Notes under the pieces: model-generated
Database searches by the model: none
The model's input: the letters and a program-made list of their open reading frames with translations, nothing else
Told to the model about the DNA's origin: nothing
DNA from: Vespula vulgaris
Taxonomy: Eukaryota > Arthropoda > Insecta > Hymenoptera > Vespidae
DNA: 64,000 nucleotides
Assembly (NCBI RefSeq): GCF_905475345.1
Contig: NC_066589.1
Location: forward strand, 3,777,501 to 3,841,500
Reading direction: 5' to 3'
Position numbers and translations under genes: made by a program
Shown: in pieces, positions 27,802-39,802 of the stretch
Layout: each line of letters starts with the position of its first letter
How positions within the stretch are numbered: position 1 is the first letter of the stretch

Positions 27802-28102
27802 CTGAAACATAATGATATCGTAGTTGAATTAAATAATTTCTCTCTTCTTTAACATGATTAATAATCGATTGATTTGATAGATTCTATTAATTGGTTCTAT
27901 CGATCAATTCTGGATCTCGCTAATCGAAATTATTAACGAATGTAATAGTCTTGACTGATCATATCGTTCAAATCTGTCACGACATTACCAAGAGAAATCA
28001 ACGTATTTGCTATTGGAGATTAGCCGAACCAAATTGTAGCAATTCATCGTAACCACGAATAATGTACCCGTTATACATATAGAAAATCTAAAGCACGACT
28101 AC

Positions 28103-28178
28103 CTTTTTCTTGGCTTGTACGCCTTATCCTCGTTTCTTCGATGCACAGAAAAATAATCGATAGAAAGGAAACTCTTAA
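28103..28178 (-). CDS. Tentative upstream exon with a hydrophobic, signal-peptide-like core
   Basis: This is a speculative 76-nt exon, 301 bases upstream of the first Ig exon. On the minus strand it follows TCTTATTAG and precedes GTAGTC. It would enter in phase 0 and leave in phase 1, which is the phase the Ig exon needs. It reads LRVSFLSIIFLCIEETRIRR and then TSQEK, a hydrophobic run followed by a short polar stretch, as expected for the end of a signal peptide. Against it, the donor is weak (GTAG rather than GTAAG), it has no ATG and would need another upstream exon, and such short patterns arise by chance. Confidence 0.15.
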
Positions 28179-28699
28179 CTAATAAGATTCGAAAGATTAC
28201 TTTGCGATGGAACATGTGAAATACTTAGCCGCAGTCTATTGTCCTAAAACGATTAGATTGTGGAAATCTCGATTACGCAGAGTCTTATTCCTAACATGGC
28301 AAGAGGATAGGCTGAACAAGTGCGGGGATGGTGTGTCCGTACTGCGTAATGGTGGCGCAGAATTCGGGTGGGGGCTTTCGGTATTAGGGAGAGGGGTAGC
28401 CTGGTGTGCGCCAACAGATAAGCACTGATCCCAATTACACGTTGAGGCAAAGCGGTTCCCAAGCTGAGCGGATCACGGATTATTGACTCCGGGCCGATTA
28501 CTCGAACGGTGGCAATACAATCGAAAGATCAATACATCTTCGACTTTTATGCTTCCTCTCGGCATACATAGTATATTCTCTTCGGTGATTCACCAAACGA
28601 GACGTTTCCGAATCGACAACGAGGCCGCAAATTACTCCGGCTCCTTGACGCATTATTTCTCTGACGATACGAAATTGGATGATGGAAAGGATCAGGTGA

Positions 28700-29137
28700 T
28701 CAACGTGAGTCAATTACGCGGCTCGCTGTCTCGTGAAAGCGATCCTTCCATTGATTTACAATCAGATAAATTTGAAAACCACTGGCCTGGAAAACGACGC
28801 ATTTCCTCCCAGGGATTGTACCATCGCACGAAAAGCAAGGGAGGAAAAGAGAGAAAAAGAGAAAGAGAAAAGATTCACTTCGTTTCCAGCCAATATCTGT
28901 CTTAAAGTATCGATCATGGACGTTTTGGCAGAGTTGGCACGTATCGTACACCCAGTCTTTCCTTTCATTTTTATTATCGGCGATTACTAAAACTTCTTGT
29001 ATTTTATATATATATATATAGTTCATTATACGATCGATAAAACTACAGTTCGAACAGTTGCTTCTATGATAAAGAATTGCGAGAATAATTGTAAACTCGT
29101 AAACGCGAATCGACGAAAAGTTTGAGCACATTGTCAT
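28700..29137 (-). other. Unrecognised 145-codon ATG open frame upstream of the Ig1 exon
   Basis: An ATG-initiated minus-strand frame of 145 codons begins MTMCSNFSSIRVYEFTIILA. It then runs through a short (TA)n tract, read as YIYIYK, and a purine tract, read as FLFLFFSLF. It has several cysteines but no family motif. The opposite strand is also open over 28468-28905. Overlap with simple repeats argues for a chance frame. It could also be a nested small gene or part of a 5' region, but no donor in it matches the phase of the Ig1 exon. Confidence 0.12.
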
Positions 29138-29718
29138 GAAGCACTAATTAACGTTCTCCGATTCGTCTACGTCTCTCATCTCTTTATTTTCGTAAATTCT
29201 ATCGAGTACCGTAATTAAAAATCCTCGTACAGAATACTAGACTATAAGAAATAAAAGAAGCGAACTCAGTTCCTCGTATTTTCTATAGTCCTTCCCATAG
29301 ATGTATAAAACTGAAATATATATATATAAATATACACAAATACATAGGTATCGCGAATGACGCAATATAGACAAATTGTTCCTGGAATATTATATAAAAG
29401 GTATTTGTTCGATTAAATAGCTTCTAGATATATTTGAAGAGAAGAGCTTCAAATCATAAAAAAATATTTCGAATGTGAATGAAAGCTACGTACTGGCTCA
29501 ATATTGTGTTATTTGTTAAATAGTCAAAAATATGAAATTATTCAAACAAACAAAGCGTCGAGATGAGTATTGTATATTTTATCTTTATATAAGTGTAATA
29601 ATGTACTTGTAATAAATCTGAGTTCATAAAGTAAATATGATATGTCGTCTTTATCAGGAGTTCATAATAAGAAATCTATAATTAGAGCGAACGTGTGCGT
29701 GTATGTATGTATGTGTGC

Positions 29719-29750
<32 letters not shown>
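29719..29750. repeat. (TA)n with TG interruption
   Basis: An AT array preceded by a (GTAT)n-like stretch from about 29698. Confidence 0.92.
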
Positions 29751-31411
29751 CATATATTAAAATATTATATACGTGTGTATAATTACCTGTAATAACCGCT
29801 TAAATCCACACAGATGATCAAGTCTCTTTCTTTTTTAAAAAATGTAAATGAATTGTTATCCGAGCACTTATCAAATTACGGAAATGATAAAAACAAAACG
29901 TTCTAGTGTTAATTTCCGACAAAGATAAAATATTTATATATTTAACTTCGCGTATACATTTTCTGAAGCATACAAGAACATCATACTGTTCCTCATTTTC
30001 ACGTTTCTCGGTTTAACATCCTATCTTACGTACTTAAGCTAGTACGAGCAAGTTAGCTTTGCCTCTGTCAGAAATGGCACGCGGTATCGTCGTTCCGCGC
30101 GACGTCGAGAAGTTAAGGATAGACAATGGAAAAGTTATACGCAAAGACGTATTACTTGAGGTTATGCAATGCAAATTTAAATGTATACGCATTTATGTAC
30201 GCATGTATATGTGCAGTTTAATATAGTCGAATATCAACTAAAATATCAACTAAAATATGGTTTTATACCTTAGCGGAGTATTTAATAAATAATGAAAAAT
30301 TTATTTCGATATTGACGGTACATTGACTAACGAGTGTCTATATATAAATAAAAGAGAAAACAAAATTGTAAAAATAGGAATAGTTAGAGATTTACTACCC
30401 TCTCAATCGATTAAACTAATAATTATGGATCAGTAAACAGTCCGTTTGAGATATGTAATAGGAATATATCTGCCATTATTGGTAATGAGCATGCAAATGT
30501 TTTAGATATTGTGCCAAGTCGATGCTCCTTCTCTATCTCTCTCATTATTCGTCGAACTCATTCTTTGTATTCTTTTCTATGTCATTCGAAAATATTACAA
30601 GAGATATTATGTTAATATTTAAAAATCAAATAAACTTCATGTAGAATTAAAAAGAAATAAATCTAAGATCATTCCTTCAAATAATCTATTACGTTCTGAA
30701 GCGTAATTTAAGATCGTCAATTTTTAGTTAGTAAAAATCTGATACTGAGCGAAGAATAGGCATAGATCGATAGGATAAAATAGAAGGAGATCTGATAAGT
30801 AAATAAGCTCGTAATCGAACGAAGCAGAGAATAGAGTATTAAAAATAAATATTTCAAATTTATTTTCTTCACAAATGGTGGGTTGATTCAAGAATAGGTT
30901 TGGTAAATACTAAAAAGACATCGATTTAACTTTCCATCCTAATTTACACATTCGAAACCTTAATGATGAAAATATTAAATATAGAAAGAAGAAAAAAATA
31001 AACATAGATACACAGGATGTAACAATCCAATTTATTGAGTTTCTCGAATAGACTTTCTCGAAGAAACAGCTCCATTCTAAAACGTCAATCTGGATTGCAT
31101 ATTTTAACTTGAGAAACATAGCGACCTCGTTCCATGAAAATGTATTCGGCAAGAGGGACGTATGTTTCCACCTAACGTGATGAAAGCCGACGTTGAATAA
31201 ACAAGTCCGTCTCGGCTATAGATGATAAAGCGATGAATAGAATAAAGTCGGGCAAAGCCTCGAAATACGTTCGATTCCAGGCTTGAGTCCTAAAGTTGTA
31301 ACGATTGAAATGAAGTTGTAACGTATTGAAACAATCGACCAGGTCACTTGTGATACAATACTCTTGTCACATTGGGAGAACTCGAACGGAGGAAACGAAA
31401 GGGCATAAAAT

Positions 31412-31489
31412 AAAGAGAGAGAAAGTAAGAGAGAGGGAGAGAGAGAAAAAAGAGAGAGGGAGGGAAAGAAAAAAGAGAGAGAAGGAAAT
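31412..31489 (+). repeat. GA-rich purine tract
   Basis: An imperfect GA/GGGA/AAAG array. It encodes only low-complexity Arg/Glu/Lys or Ser/Leu frames. Confidence 0.92.
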
Positions 31490-31708
31490 AGATTCGAAAC
31501 AGCACAAGTGATCGCGCGAATTCCTCCCGATGATTAATCGTCGCCGACCAGGAAATAGGATTATTGTGTACTGACAACAATAAATGATGTACGCACAATC
31601 ACTCTAGCCCTCTCGCCCTTCTCTACTTCCCTCTAAAACTCGATTTCTCGATACGAACATTTCCATCACTAGCTGCATCGCCATCGTCTACCATCTCACG
31701 GAAATACA

Positions 31709-31758
31709 TTCTCTCTCCCATTCTCTCATTCTCTTCTCTCTCTTTCTCTCTCTCTCTT
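31709..31758 (+). repeat. CT-rich pyrimidine tract
   Basis: An imperfect CT array about 220 bases after the GA tract at 31412-31489, giving a loose CT/GA inverted arrangement. Confidence 0.9.
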
Positions 31759-33540
31759 GTATACAACCCAGACGCATTGTTTTACGACTGGTCTCCGTTC
31801 ACCGTCGAAAACGAGCTTTGTCATCGACTGGCAAAAGGAGTCTTGGAAAAACGCGGAAAAAGGGATTTCCTGAACGTCCCGAGGCGCATCGACCATTGGA
31901 AAAGTTTCGTCTTACCCTGTCACGCTAACTGAGCTTACGAACTTTCAACGAAGACGTAGACTCGGAAAGAAGAGTTATGATACTGACGACGATAATGTTC
32001 CAAGACATTCTACGAATTCGATGATATTGTTCACTTTTTCTGATATCGTTATTATCCGCAAAAAATAAAATTGCAAAAGGTCAAACTGATAATTGTTAAT
32101 TAAATCCAATTGTAATTATAAGCGAGAAGATAAATAGATATCTAATTCAATTCATGTTTTTGTTCTCACGAGATAATAATAATGAATAAATAAAAAATTT
32201 GAGAAAATTCCTGAAAAAAAAATTCGGAAAGTTGCATAATCATGATTTTAACAGATATTTTCACGTTAAAAATTTTTAAATAAAGAGATCAAACTTGGGT
32301 GTGTACAACCAATTTTGGAAGATATTAACCAATAAAATAAAAATTCATTTTTAAATTTCTTTTATTAGAATAGGATAGATATTTTAATGATTAGTGAATT
32401 GTAAAAGCGCGTGTATATGTAGATGGTGATAAAAATATGTAGATGATTAGTTTTATGAAAATGATTATATGAGACTCCAATATGAGAAAAAATGTATAAA
32501 GCACACGATCGTAATCGTTTACATCATGCCGACGAAATGACATTACATTAACGTTATTGAATTAATGACATCTAAAGGAAACTATTTGAATGACGTAATT
32601 CTATTTGTAAGTTTGCATAATATATACCCGCTTTTCAGTGAATTCGAATATTCTCACGCGTGGAAAATCATTTAGCTTATTCCGGCCAGTGAAATCACAA
32701 GCAAGATTCTATAAACAGGCACAATATAACCGCTGAATAGATTGTGTTGGAAGAATTGAATTATCTCTTTGCCAAACGAAGAGAGAAGTCGAGTTGATCA
32801 AGATACTACGAGAAATACGATTGGAAATCAATTCGATGACAGTGCAGAATTATGTTAAATTTCTCTGTTTAAATACATGTACAAACAATATTAATCAAAG
32901 AATGAAATGTATCATAAAAAATATAAAATATTTAGTTTGATAAAAATGAATAATTATTACAAAATAATGTAATAAAAACTTTCAACAATAATTCACAATG
33001 AAATGCAAGAAAATTCATTTTGACATTTTTTATACTCTCTAAGCTTATCTGAGTTTGTATGCATTTCGATGAGATGACTTGAGAACACATGTATCGATTT
33101 CGATAAAGTCATGAACGGTTTTCGTAAAAGTGTAAAGTCTAATGCCAGACTTTTCGTAATTTCGACTGTTCTCCGTCAAGCTGGTAGTAGCTTTTGTACG
33201 AAACTAACCTTCTACGTGTCTCTTCGACTTCCGGTGAGCGTAAAGTGGCCTCTGGCAGCGTGGCTTCGCTATCGGCACTACACTAGAGCTTCGCAGAACA
33301 CTCGGCAATCTCGAGAGAAGCGTGATAATTTGATTGCCTAATGGTAAAAGCAAACAAGAGGTAAGACAAACGGCCTTTGCCACAGGGGGCATTCGAATAG
33401 TTACGAGCACAAAGGGCAAACATGGCCGGTCGGTTGAGTTCGGAGAAGGGGAAGGTCTATAGATGCAACAAAGCTGCACCTAGACAAACCTCGTTGTTTC
33501 CATCTCTTCTCTTCCCCTTCCACTCTCTTTCTCTTCCTCG

Positions 33541-33590
33541 TCCTCTCTCTTTCTCTCTCTTTCTCTCTCTCTCTCTCTCTTCCCTTCTTC
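33541..33590 (+). repeat. CT-rich pyrimidine tract
   Basis: A CT array with TTT interruptions every 10 bases, embedded in a longer pyrimidine-rich stretch from about 33501. Confidence 0.92.
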
Positions 33591-35099
33591 CAATCTCTGC
33601 ATATACCTATTGCATATTACCATCCTGCGAATCGATTAACAAGTTAATAATTTAATAAGAATTTCAATTCACTTGCCACAAGGGAACGCTTCTTGTTGAG
33701 GATTAGCTATAGCTTTAAGATAATATTGACATACGTTAAAAGGAGAGAAATCAAGTGAGTTCTTCGTGAAATATTACAATTCTTTTTTAATTAATACCAA
33801 GTTCCTGTGATAAAAATTCAATTATTTTTGTAATTGAATTAAATTAATACAAAGAAAAGGAAAAGTAGCGAAACAAAATTCAACGGATATTTTTTTAATA
33901 AATACTTTCATCGATACTTTTATTCGTTTTCTTAGAATTCCTAGAAATGCAGTACTGTCGAATTATCATTAGTAACACCAAGATTGATATAGCTATAAAT
34001 TTAATTGTAAAAAAAATATAAAAATAATCTTTCCATGTCACACGATATAAATGAAATGTTATTATTCTATGGCAATATTCTAGTGACGAATTTCATGCCT
34101 CTTTTTTTCATTACATAAAACTAAAATATTGCTAAATTATTATATTATTTTAATTGGGAATTCGCGTAAAAGTTTTGAAGATATGTCTGATACCTGAATG
34201 CGAACAACTCTATCACCAAAGCACATTATCCAGCTAATAAAGGATTTCGATGTTCGGACCTATATACATCTACACACACACACACAATTTATATATATAT
34301 ATATCGGGATATACTCGAGTAGCACGTTTTTCCGCGAAGCGTGGGTATTGCCAGTGGTTTCTGGATGAGCTCGTAGTCTATCATCCGGCTACCACCCTGA
34401 CAACGCACATGTCTTTCCTACGATACAAGGGTCGTAGACTCATCTATTATTGATTGTTGCCACTATATGCAACGAAAAGAATTTTTCTTTATCCATTATT
34501 TCGCAAAATGATTGTTCAAAAATACCGTAATATTTTTGAATCTCATAAAATATTTCTCACGCCATTTCATAATAAATATTTTTCCATTTTGAAATTGAAA
34601 AAAATATTGAAGTAATTGAAATATCGAACTAAGTAAATATCTAATTTGATATTTTACAATAGACATCATGATATATAAATAATTAATATATGTATCCATG
34701 TTTTGATATCAATTCATCTAACAAAATAATCGGTATAACAAATCCTTTATAAATACTAGCAAGTCTCACGTTTATATCAGCCAGAAACTTCCCGTCAGCT
34801 GTTTGAAAAATAAAGCAAAAGTTCGGCTCTGTTACTGGATCGCTTTATTTCTTTTCGTTTCAGAACTAAGAACTTAGTTCCAAATTTAAAGCGCGATGGA
34901 TGTCGGAGGCTCCATGCTAGCCAATTAAGCTCGCTCGGAGTGCGATATAGATCGAAAGTGGCGAAGACTCGTCGCATTAAAAATCTTACCGGAAAAGTTT
35001 CGCACTTATAAAAAATCTCTTTACCGATTTACCCATCTCTATAAATACGGCGCAATCAAAATATAATTTGCAAGAGTTTTTGTGTTGAAAACAGTGTAC

Positions 35100-35126
35100 A
35101 AGTAAGTAAGTAAGTAAGTAAGTAAG
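35100..35126 (+). repeat. (AGTA)n tetranucleotide array
   Basis: Six to seven AGTA units in tandem. Every unit presents GTAAGT, the consensus 5' splice donor, on the plus strand. Confidence 0.95.
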
Positions 35127-38100
35127 GTAATATACAATGAAAATAAATATAAATTTATCTGGTTGATATTAATTTTATATATAGATATATAAAAGTACAT
35201 ATGTTATAACCATATGTTCACGAATTTCATCTATAAAAATATAATGTAAATATAATAACGTATGTGTAAGAAAAAGTAATTAATCCGAGTTTACACAAAT
35301 GAAAATTTTCAACTAGACTACCATCATCACAAATACACATTGAGATAATATCTGAATTCAAATTAATTATCCCTAGAAAGCACCAGGATCAGAGGGATAC
35401 AAGGCAAGCATAGGAAGATAGGCGGTAACGAAACGTAAACACGATCGCAGGTTATTAGCATGGCGCGTGAACCTCTAGTAAAGACCAATTTGCAGATCGG
35501 TGCTGAACGTTATATCGTCACAAACAGAGCATTAAATTTCATACGATTGATTCGCCAATAGGATTTGTATGCTTTGTATCGTATTCAATTTAGGATAGTT
35601 CTACGACATTTCTCTTTCTTTCTCTTTCTCTCATTCTCTTTGTTCACGCAAAGAAAGCTTCGAATATCAATGCAGAAATTTTTTCCTGATATTTTCGTAA
35701 ATATCTTCGTAATATTCTCCCTTTTTCTCTTGCTTCCTCTCTCCCATTTCTTTTTATTTATTAATTAGTTCGGATATGTATTTTTAGTGTAGAACGAATA
35801 TGTAGCTATTTTATATCTAATTATTCATACAATATAACTTAAAAATTCATTAAATTTGTCTATTGAAAAAATGATATGGAAGGGTAATATAAAAAATTCG
35901 AGAGTTTATTTTAAGAGTGGAGTCTTGTGTAAAATATCTATTCTTTCATTCGTATGGTCGTCATCTTCCTTTATTTATGATTTCATTAAAATTCTCTCAT
36001 ATGCAATTAAGCTCAGAAGTGTAAAATATCGTAAAACTTTTTTTCTGATGACATCTCCGACAACATCACGTCTTCTTTTTTCATTATGTAAATTTAAATG
36101 AACTTGCAAATAATTTACTGATTTGCTCATGATAGAAGCAACGACACCGCAAGCGAAATGTAAATGTAACTTTGTATTTTGCTCGGTTAATATGTTCTAT
36201 TTGTTAGTTATTTAATTTAATGAAAATGTATAGACATTCGTCTTGTTTCTTTTACGTCCGATAATTTTTAAGTTTTAAAATAACGTAATAGAAGATTATC
36301 ATTTTAAACAATGAAGAAAACTGTTGGTAAATAATCAAAGGAAATAAATATTAGTATCACGCTAACGTAGACGCAAAAGATATTTAATAATAAAGTATTA
36401 TTTAATCTGGATTACTACATTTAAATACTTCTTCCATATTTTTTTCTTTCTCCATTAACCAAAGATCCTACTGCTAATGAATCTCTTAAATGAAAGGAAA
36501 GCCTTCTTTAGAAAGGAACGCGCGTTACCGTTGGAGTATTTAAAGAAAGAATGGTGTAATCTCGAAAAAGTAAGAAAGTAAAAAAGGATAAGAAGGTTGC
36601 GTAACGAAGAGTAGGAGATAATTAAACGAATGAGTCGAATCAAATTTATATACCCGAATGCCATTCGCGTTAAAACGTTCAGGAGCACAGTTAATAAAGA
36701 ATAAGTAGATATCCATTGTGCGAAGAGATTGGAGAAAAAGGAGGAATCCGATTAAATTGCGAACGTCTTTCCTTTTACTTGCTCGATAAAAACAATCTAG
36801 TCCGACCGCCTCGATGTCCGATCCAACCGGGGTATTACGCTTACCAGACAACAAAAAAATTTCCTCTTTTTTGATTTCGAGTTCGCTAGGAGGCATCGCT
36901 TATCGAATCCACCTTTATGTTCGTATTATTTGTTTTACTCGTTTCACTTTTACGCATAAGACACGATAATTATACTACGCTATATCTGAACGTGAAAATA
37001 TTTATGCTATCATTTCGATACCTTTTAGCACGCAGTCCCTTTTTAGCTGAACTTTTTCGCATTAGATACAATAAATTCATTTTTGTATCAATTAAGCCAA
37101 ACAAAGAGCTTCGTTTTTCGATAAAATAATAATTCGATTAAATAATAATTAATAAGAAACATCCAGCAATCTTTCTTAAAAATAATGAAAGTAAAATGAT
37201 TTTTACTCATACAAGTGGAAAGCGTTTATTTATATCAAAGCATCGAAATAACTCTTTCATTCTTTTCGTATCTAGTTCTATTTGTCTTCGAACAGTATGT
37301 ACCTCAAATAAATTAAAAAAGAAAACTAACAGATAAATTTATCGATAGAATCACATATGTATCCTCTGATATCTTGTTAAGTAAATTTGATCTTTTCTCT
37401 GTTAAAGGAAAACATCGGATACTTTGGAGAAATATAGAATATAAAGTCTATTCTTTTTATTAAAAAACGAGACTGCTTAATATCGAGACCGGAATCAATT
37501 AATTCGTCTAACCGTCCATCATTCTCAGTGATTCTAGCGTAATCCACATACAAAGGAGTCAAATTTCCTCGGTCTTCCTATTAGTTATACGCATGTCAAG
37601 CACGTTACATGCCATGCTTCCGATCTTGATGCGACAGCTAATCTATTTACTCAATATATTGTCTCTCATACCTGGAATCGCCATCGTATTTAACTGTTCT
37701 TAAGATAACAATTTTTACATTATTAATAAATAAATAGTTTGTGTATGATTATCATTTTTTAACATATAGATATTTCTATAAATATTTCTAAGTTAATTCT
37801 AACATTTATAACAAAATTTTAGATAACAATAAATAAAAATAACTATTCATAAATGTAAGAAATAGAAGTTAACTATTTCCTTAGGAAAGGTAATTATAGT
37901 CATCCAAAAAAATTCTGCTTGAATTAAGAATACTAAGTGAACATAATATATCTTGATATATCTTTATAGTAAACAACATTTTTCTGACGTACATATGCTT
38001 ATTTATAATTCATTCTGCATTAATATCATATAATTCGAATAACCATAATTTTCGTTTTCATAATACGATAAAGCATCAGATGTCACACTCTGCGGTAAAG

Positions 38101-38891
38101 TGTACACTCGCGGTTCAACCATCCTATACAGCGGCAGTGTACTAGCGACCAACTCCGCTGTACTGATAGGGTTAAATTTAGTATTACCACTTGTACTGGC
38201 AATTTCTTAACTGGTCCACGTGACAAACATGTTCAAATAAATTTACGAACTGATACTTAAAATCTCTTTTATAAAATCTTTAAAGCCAATTACGTGCACG
38301 TTATCTACAGAACAAGTTTAAATAAGTATAGGTATAGTTCACATATTTAGAAAAGTCTTTAAAATTCTATCGATAATATCAATAATCGTTTAAAAAGTGA
38401 TAAATTCCAAAACAATTTGGAATGTGTAAAGCAAGAAGACATTTTCTACATTCTGATGTAATATCACTTCGCAATCTTCTCTTCGTGCACACTTTACACC
38501 TTATTTTAATTTGCATAAAAATATTTTTACAAAGAAAAAAGTTTATTTTTTATAGAAAAATTCTGAGAAAACAATTGTGATAAAGTAAACATTTGTAAAA
38601 CGTGAAATATAAAAAGACAGTTTGTTGCTATCATATAATTTAATTTTTGTTTTTATATACAAGATTATAATATGGAGTAGAGCACACACGTATGACTTTA
38701 TAGCATTCCTAAGCTGATTATACGCGGAATTATAAATAGATTCATATTGTATTATTTTAATGTTATTTTATCGCTCATTTCTTTTATACAAATATTTTGT
38801 TTACCTTATGTCGCAAAAGACTTATCTAGAACGATACAAAGAAAATCGTAAGTATTACACTTAGAATACTCTTTGGTCGTATATCTCTCAC

Positions 38892-38925
38892 CCATAACCA
38901 AAAGGAAACTTCTCCACGGAGGCAT
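38892..38925 (-). CDS. Tentative first coding exon (start codon plus partial signal peptide)
   Basis: On the minus strand an ATG opens the short frame MPPWRSFLLVM plus one base (phase 1) and runs into a strong donor, ATGG followed by GTGAGA. The preceding ~150 bases (to about 39075) are locally GC-richer than the surroundings, as a 5' UTR might be. The phase would join directly to the first Ig exon at 27801, but the hydrophobic core would then be very short, so an intermediate exon might be needed. The ATG context is weak (T at -3). A longer overlapping ATG frame (39073-38888, 61 codons) ends in phase 2 at the same donor and does not fit. Chance coincidence is a serious alternative. Confidence 0.18.
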
Positions 38926-39743
38926 CTAGATTTCGTGTATCGCTCGTAACATTCAGCCCAGCTGCGCCAGGAAACGTCGAATACATGCTAGCTAATGATA
39001 CTATCAAACCTCGCACGGGGTGAGGAGAGTGTCCGAAGTAGGTTATCCAAAGTGGCTCGTTAGAGAACTCCATTCCTCTTTAAACGAAGCTATTGTCTTT
39101 GACTAGCAATATATAGCCACTAACTGTTTCGATCACTACACTACAAGTAATAAATGTCTATATATTCAAGTTCAAAATTATTCAATAAGTTAAACAATAC
39201 ACGCACACATATAAAGAAGTGAGTTTTGCTCTATACCAAATTTTTCGGTTTAGAATAATACAAATGTATAAAGTTAATTTTGTGAAATGATGTAATTATT
39301 GTAATAATATCTATAACGAATTGTTTATAAAATTTCCTTCGGAAGAAACAAATACTTTGAACGAAACGTGATATGCGCAATTATTTTAATTAACGAATCC
39401 ATTCAATGCACGTGTTAGTTTTATATACCCTCGTAATGACCGATAAATCAATTATGGAATTAGCGGATTATTCCCATCGAACTGGTTGCTACCAACAACC
39501 GTTGCATTTTCACAAGTGTTAATACCTTTTGATATTTGTGTGCACATAAATTGTTAATAGCACATACGAAATATTTACTACATTTACCATAAACCTTTTT
39601 CAACGTTCATGCAAGAACAGAGATAGCCAAAAGTCGTTTCAATTCTATGATCAAAATAATTCTATCGAACCTCGAAACCTTTCTAACAAATAAAACGATT
39701 ATTTATATATATTAAAATATTATAAAATTCTATGAATTGAATT

Positions 39744-39746
<3 letters not shown>

Positions 39747-39788
<42 letters not shown>
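39747..39788. repeat. (TA)n microsatellite
   Basis: About 21 pure AT units, then a TG-interrupted tail. Confidence 0.96.

Positions 39789-39802
<14 letters not shown>

Larger units (their letters stand above)
27802..38891. other. Non-coding stretch upstream of the Ig1 exon
   Basis: This is probably intron of the DIP-like gene if its start lies further right. A GC-richer block at 28200-28900 carries open frames on both strands. The rest is AT-rich with pyrimidine or purine tracts at 31.4, 31.7 and 33.5 kb and a GTAA tetranucleotide array at 35.1 kb. A minus-strand ATG frame of 118 codons (36896-36540) shows no recognisable features. Confidence 0.6.

Noticed and set aside
31240..31290. tRNA-like GTTCGATTCC (31269-31278)
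   Set aside because: No matching acceptor stem, D-arm or anticodon arm around it, so it is a chance T-loop match.
36540..36896. Minus-strand ATG frame of 118 codons, with a GTAAGC donor-like site after MPPSELEIKKEEIFLLS in phase 1
   Set aside because: The phase fits the Ig1 exon, but the would-be N-terminus is charged and lacks a signal peptide, which a DIP needs. No family is recognised downstream.
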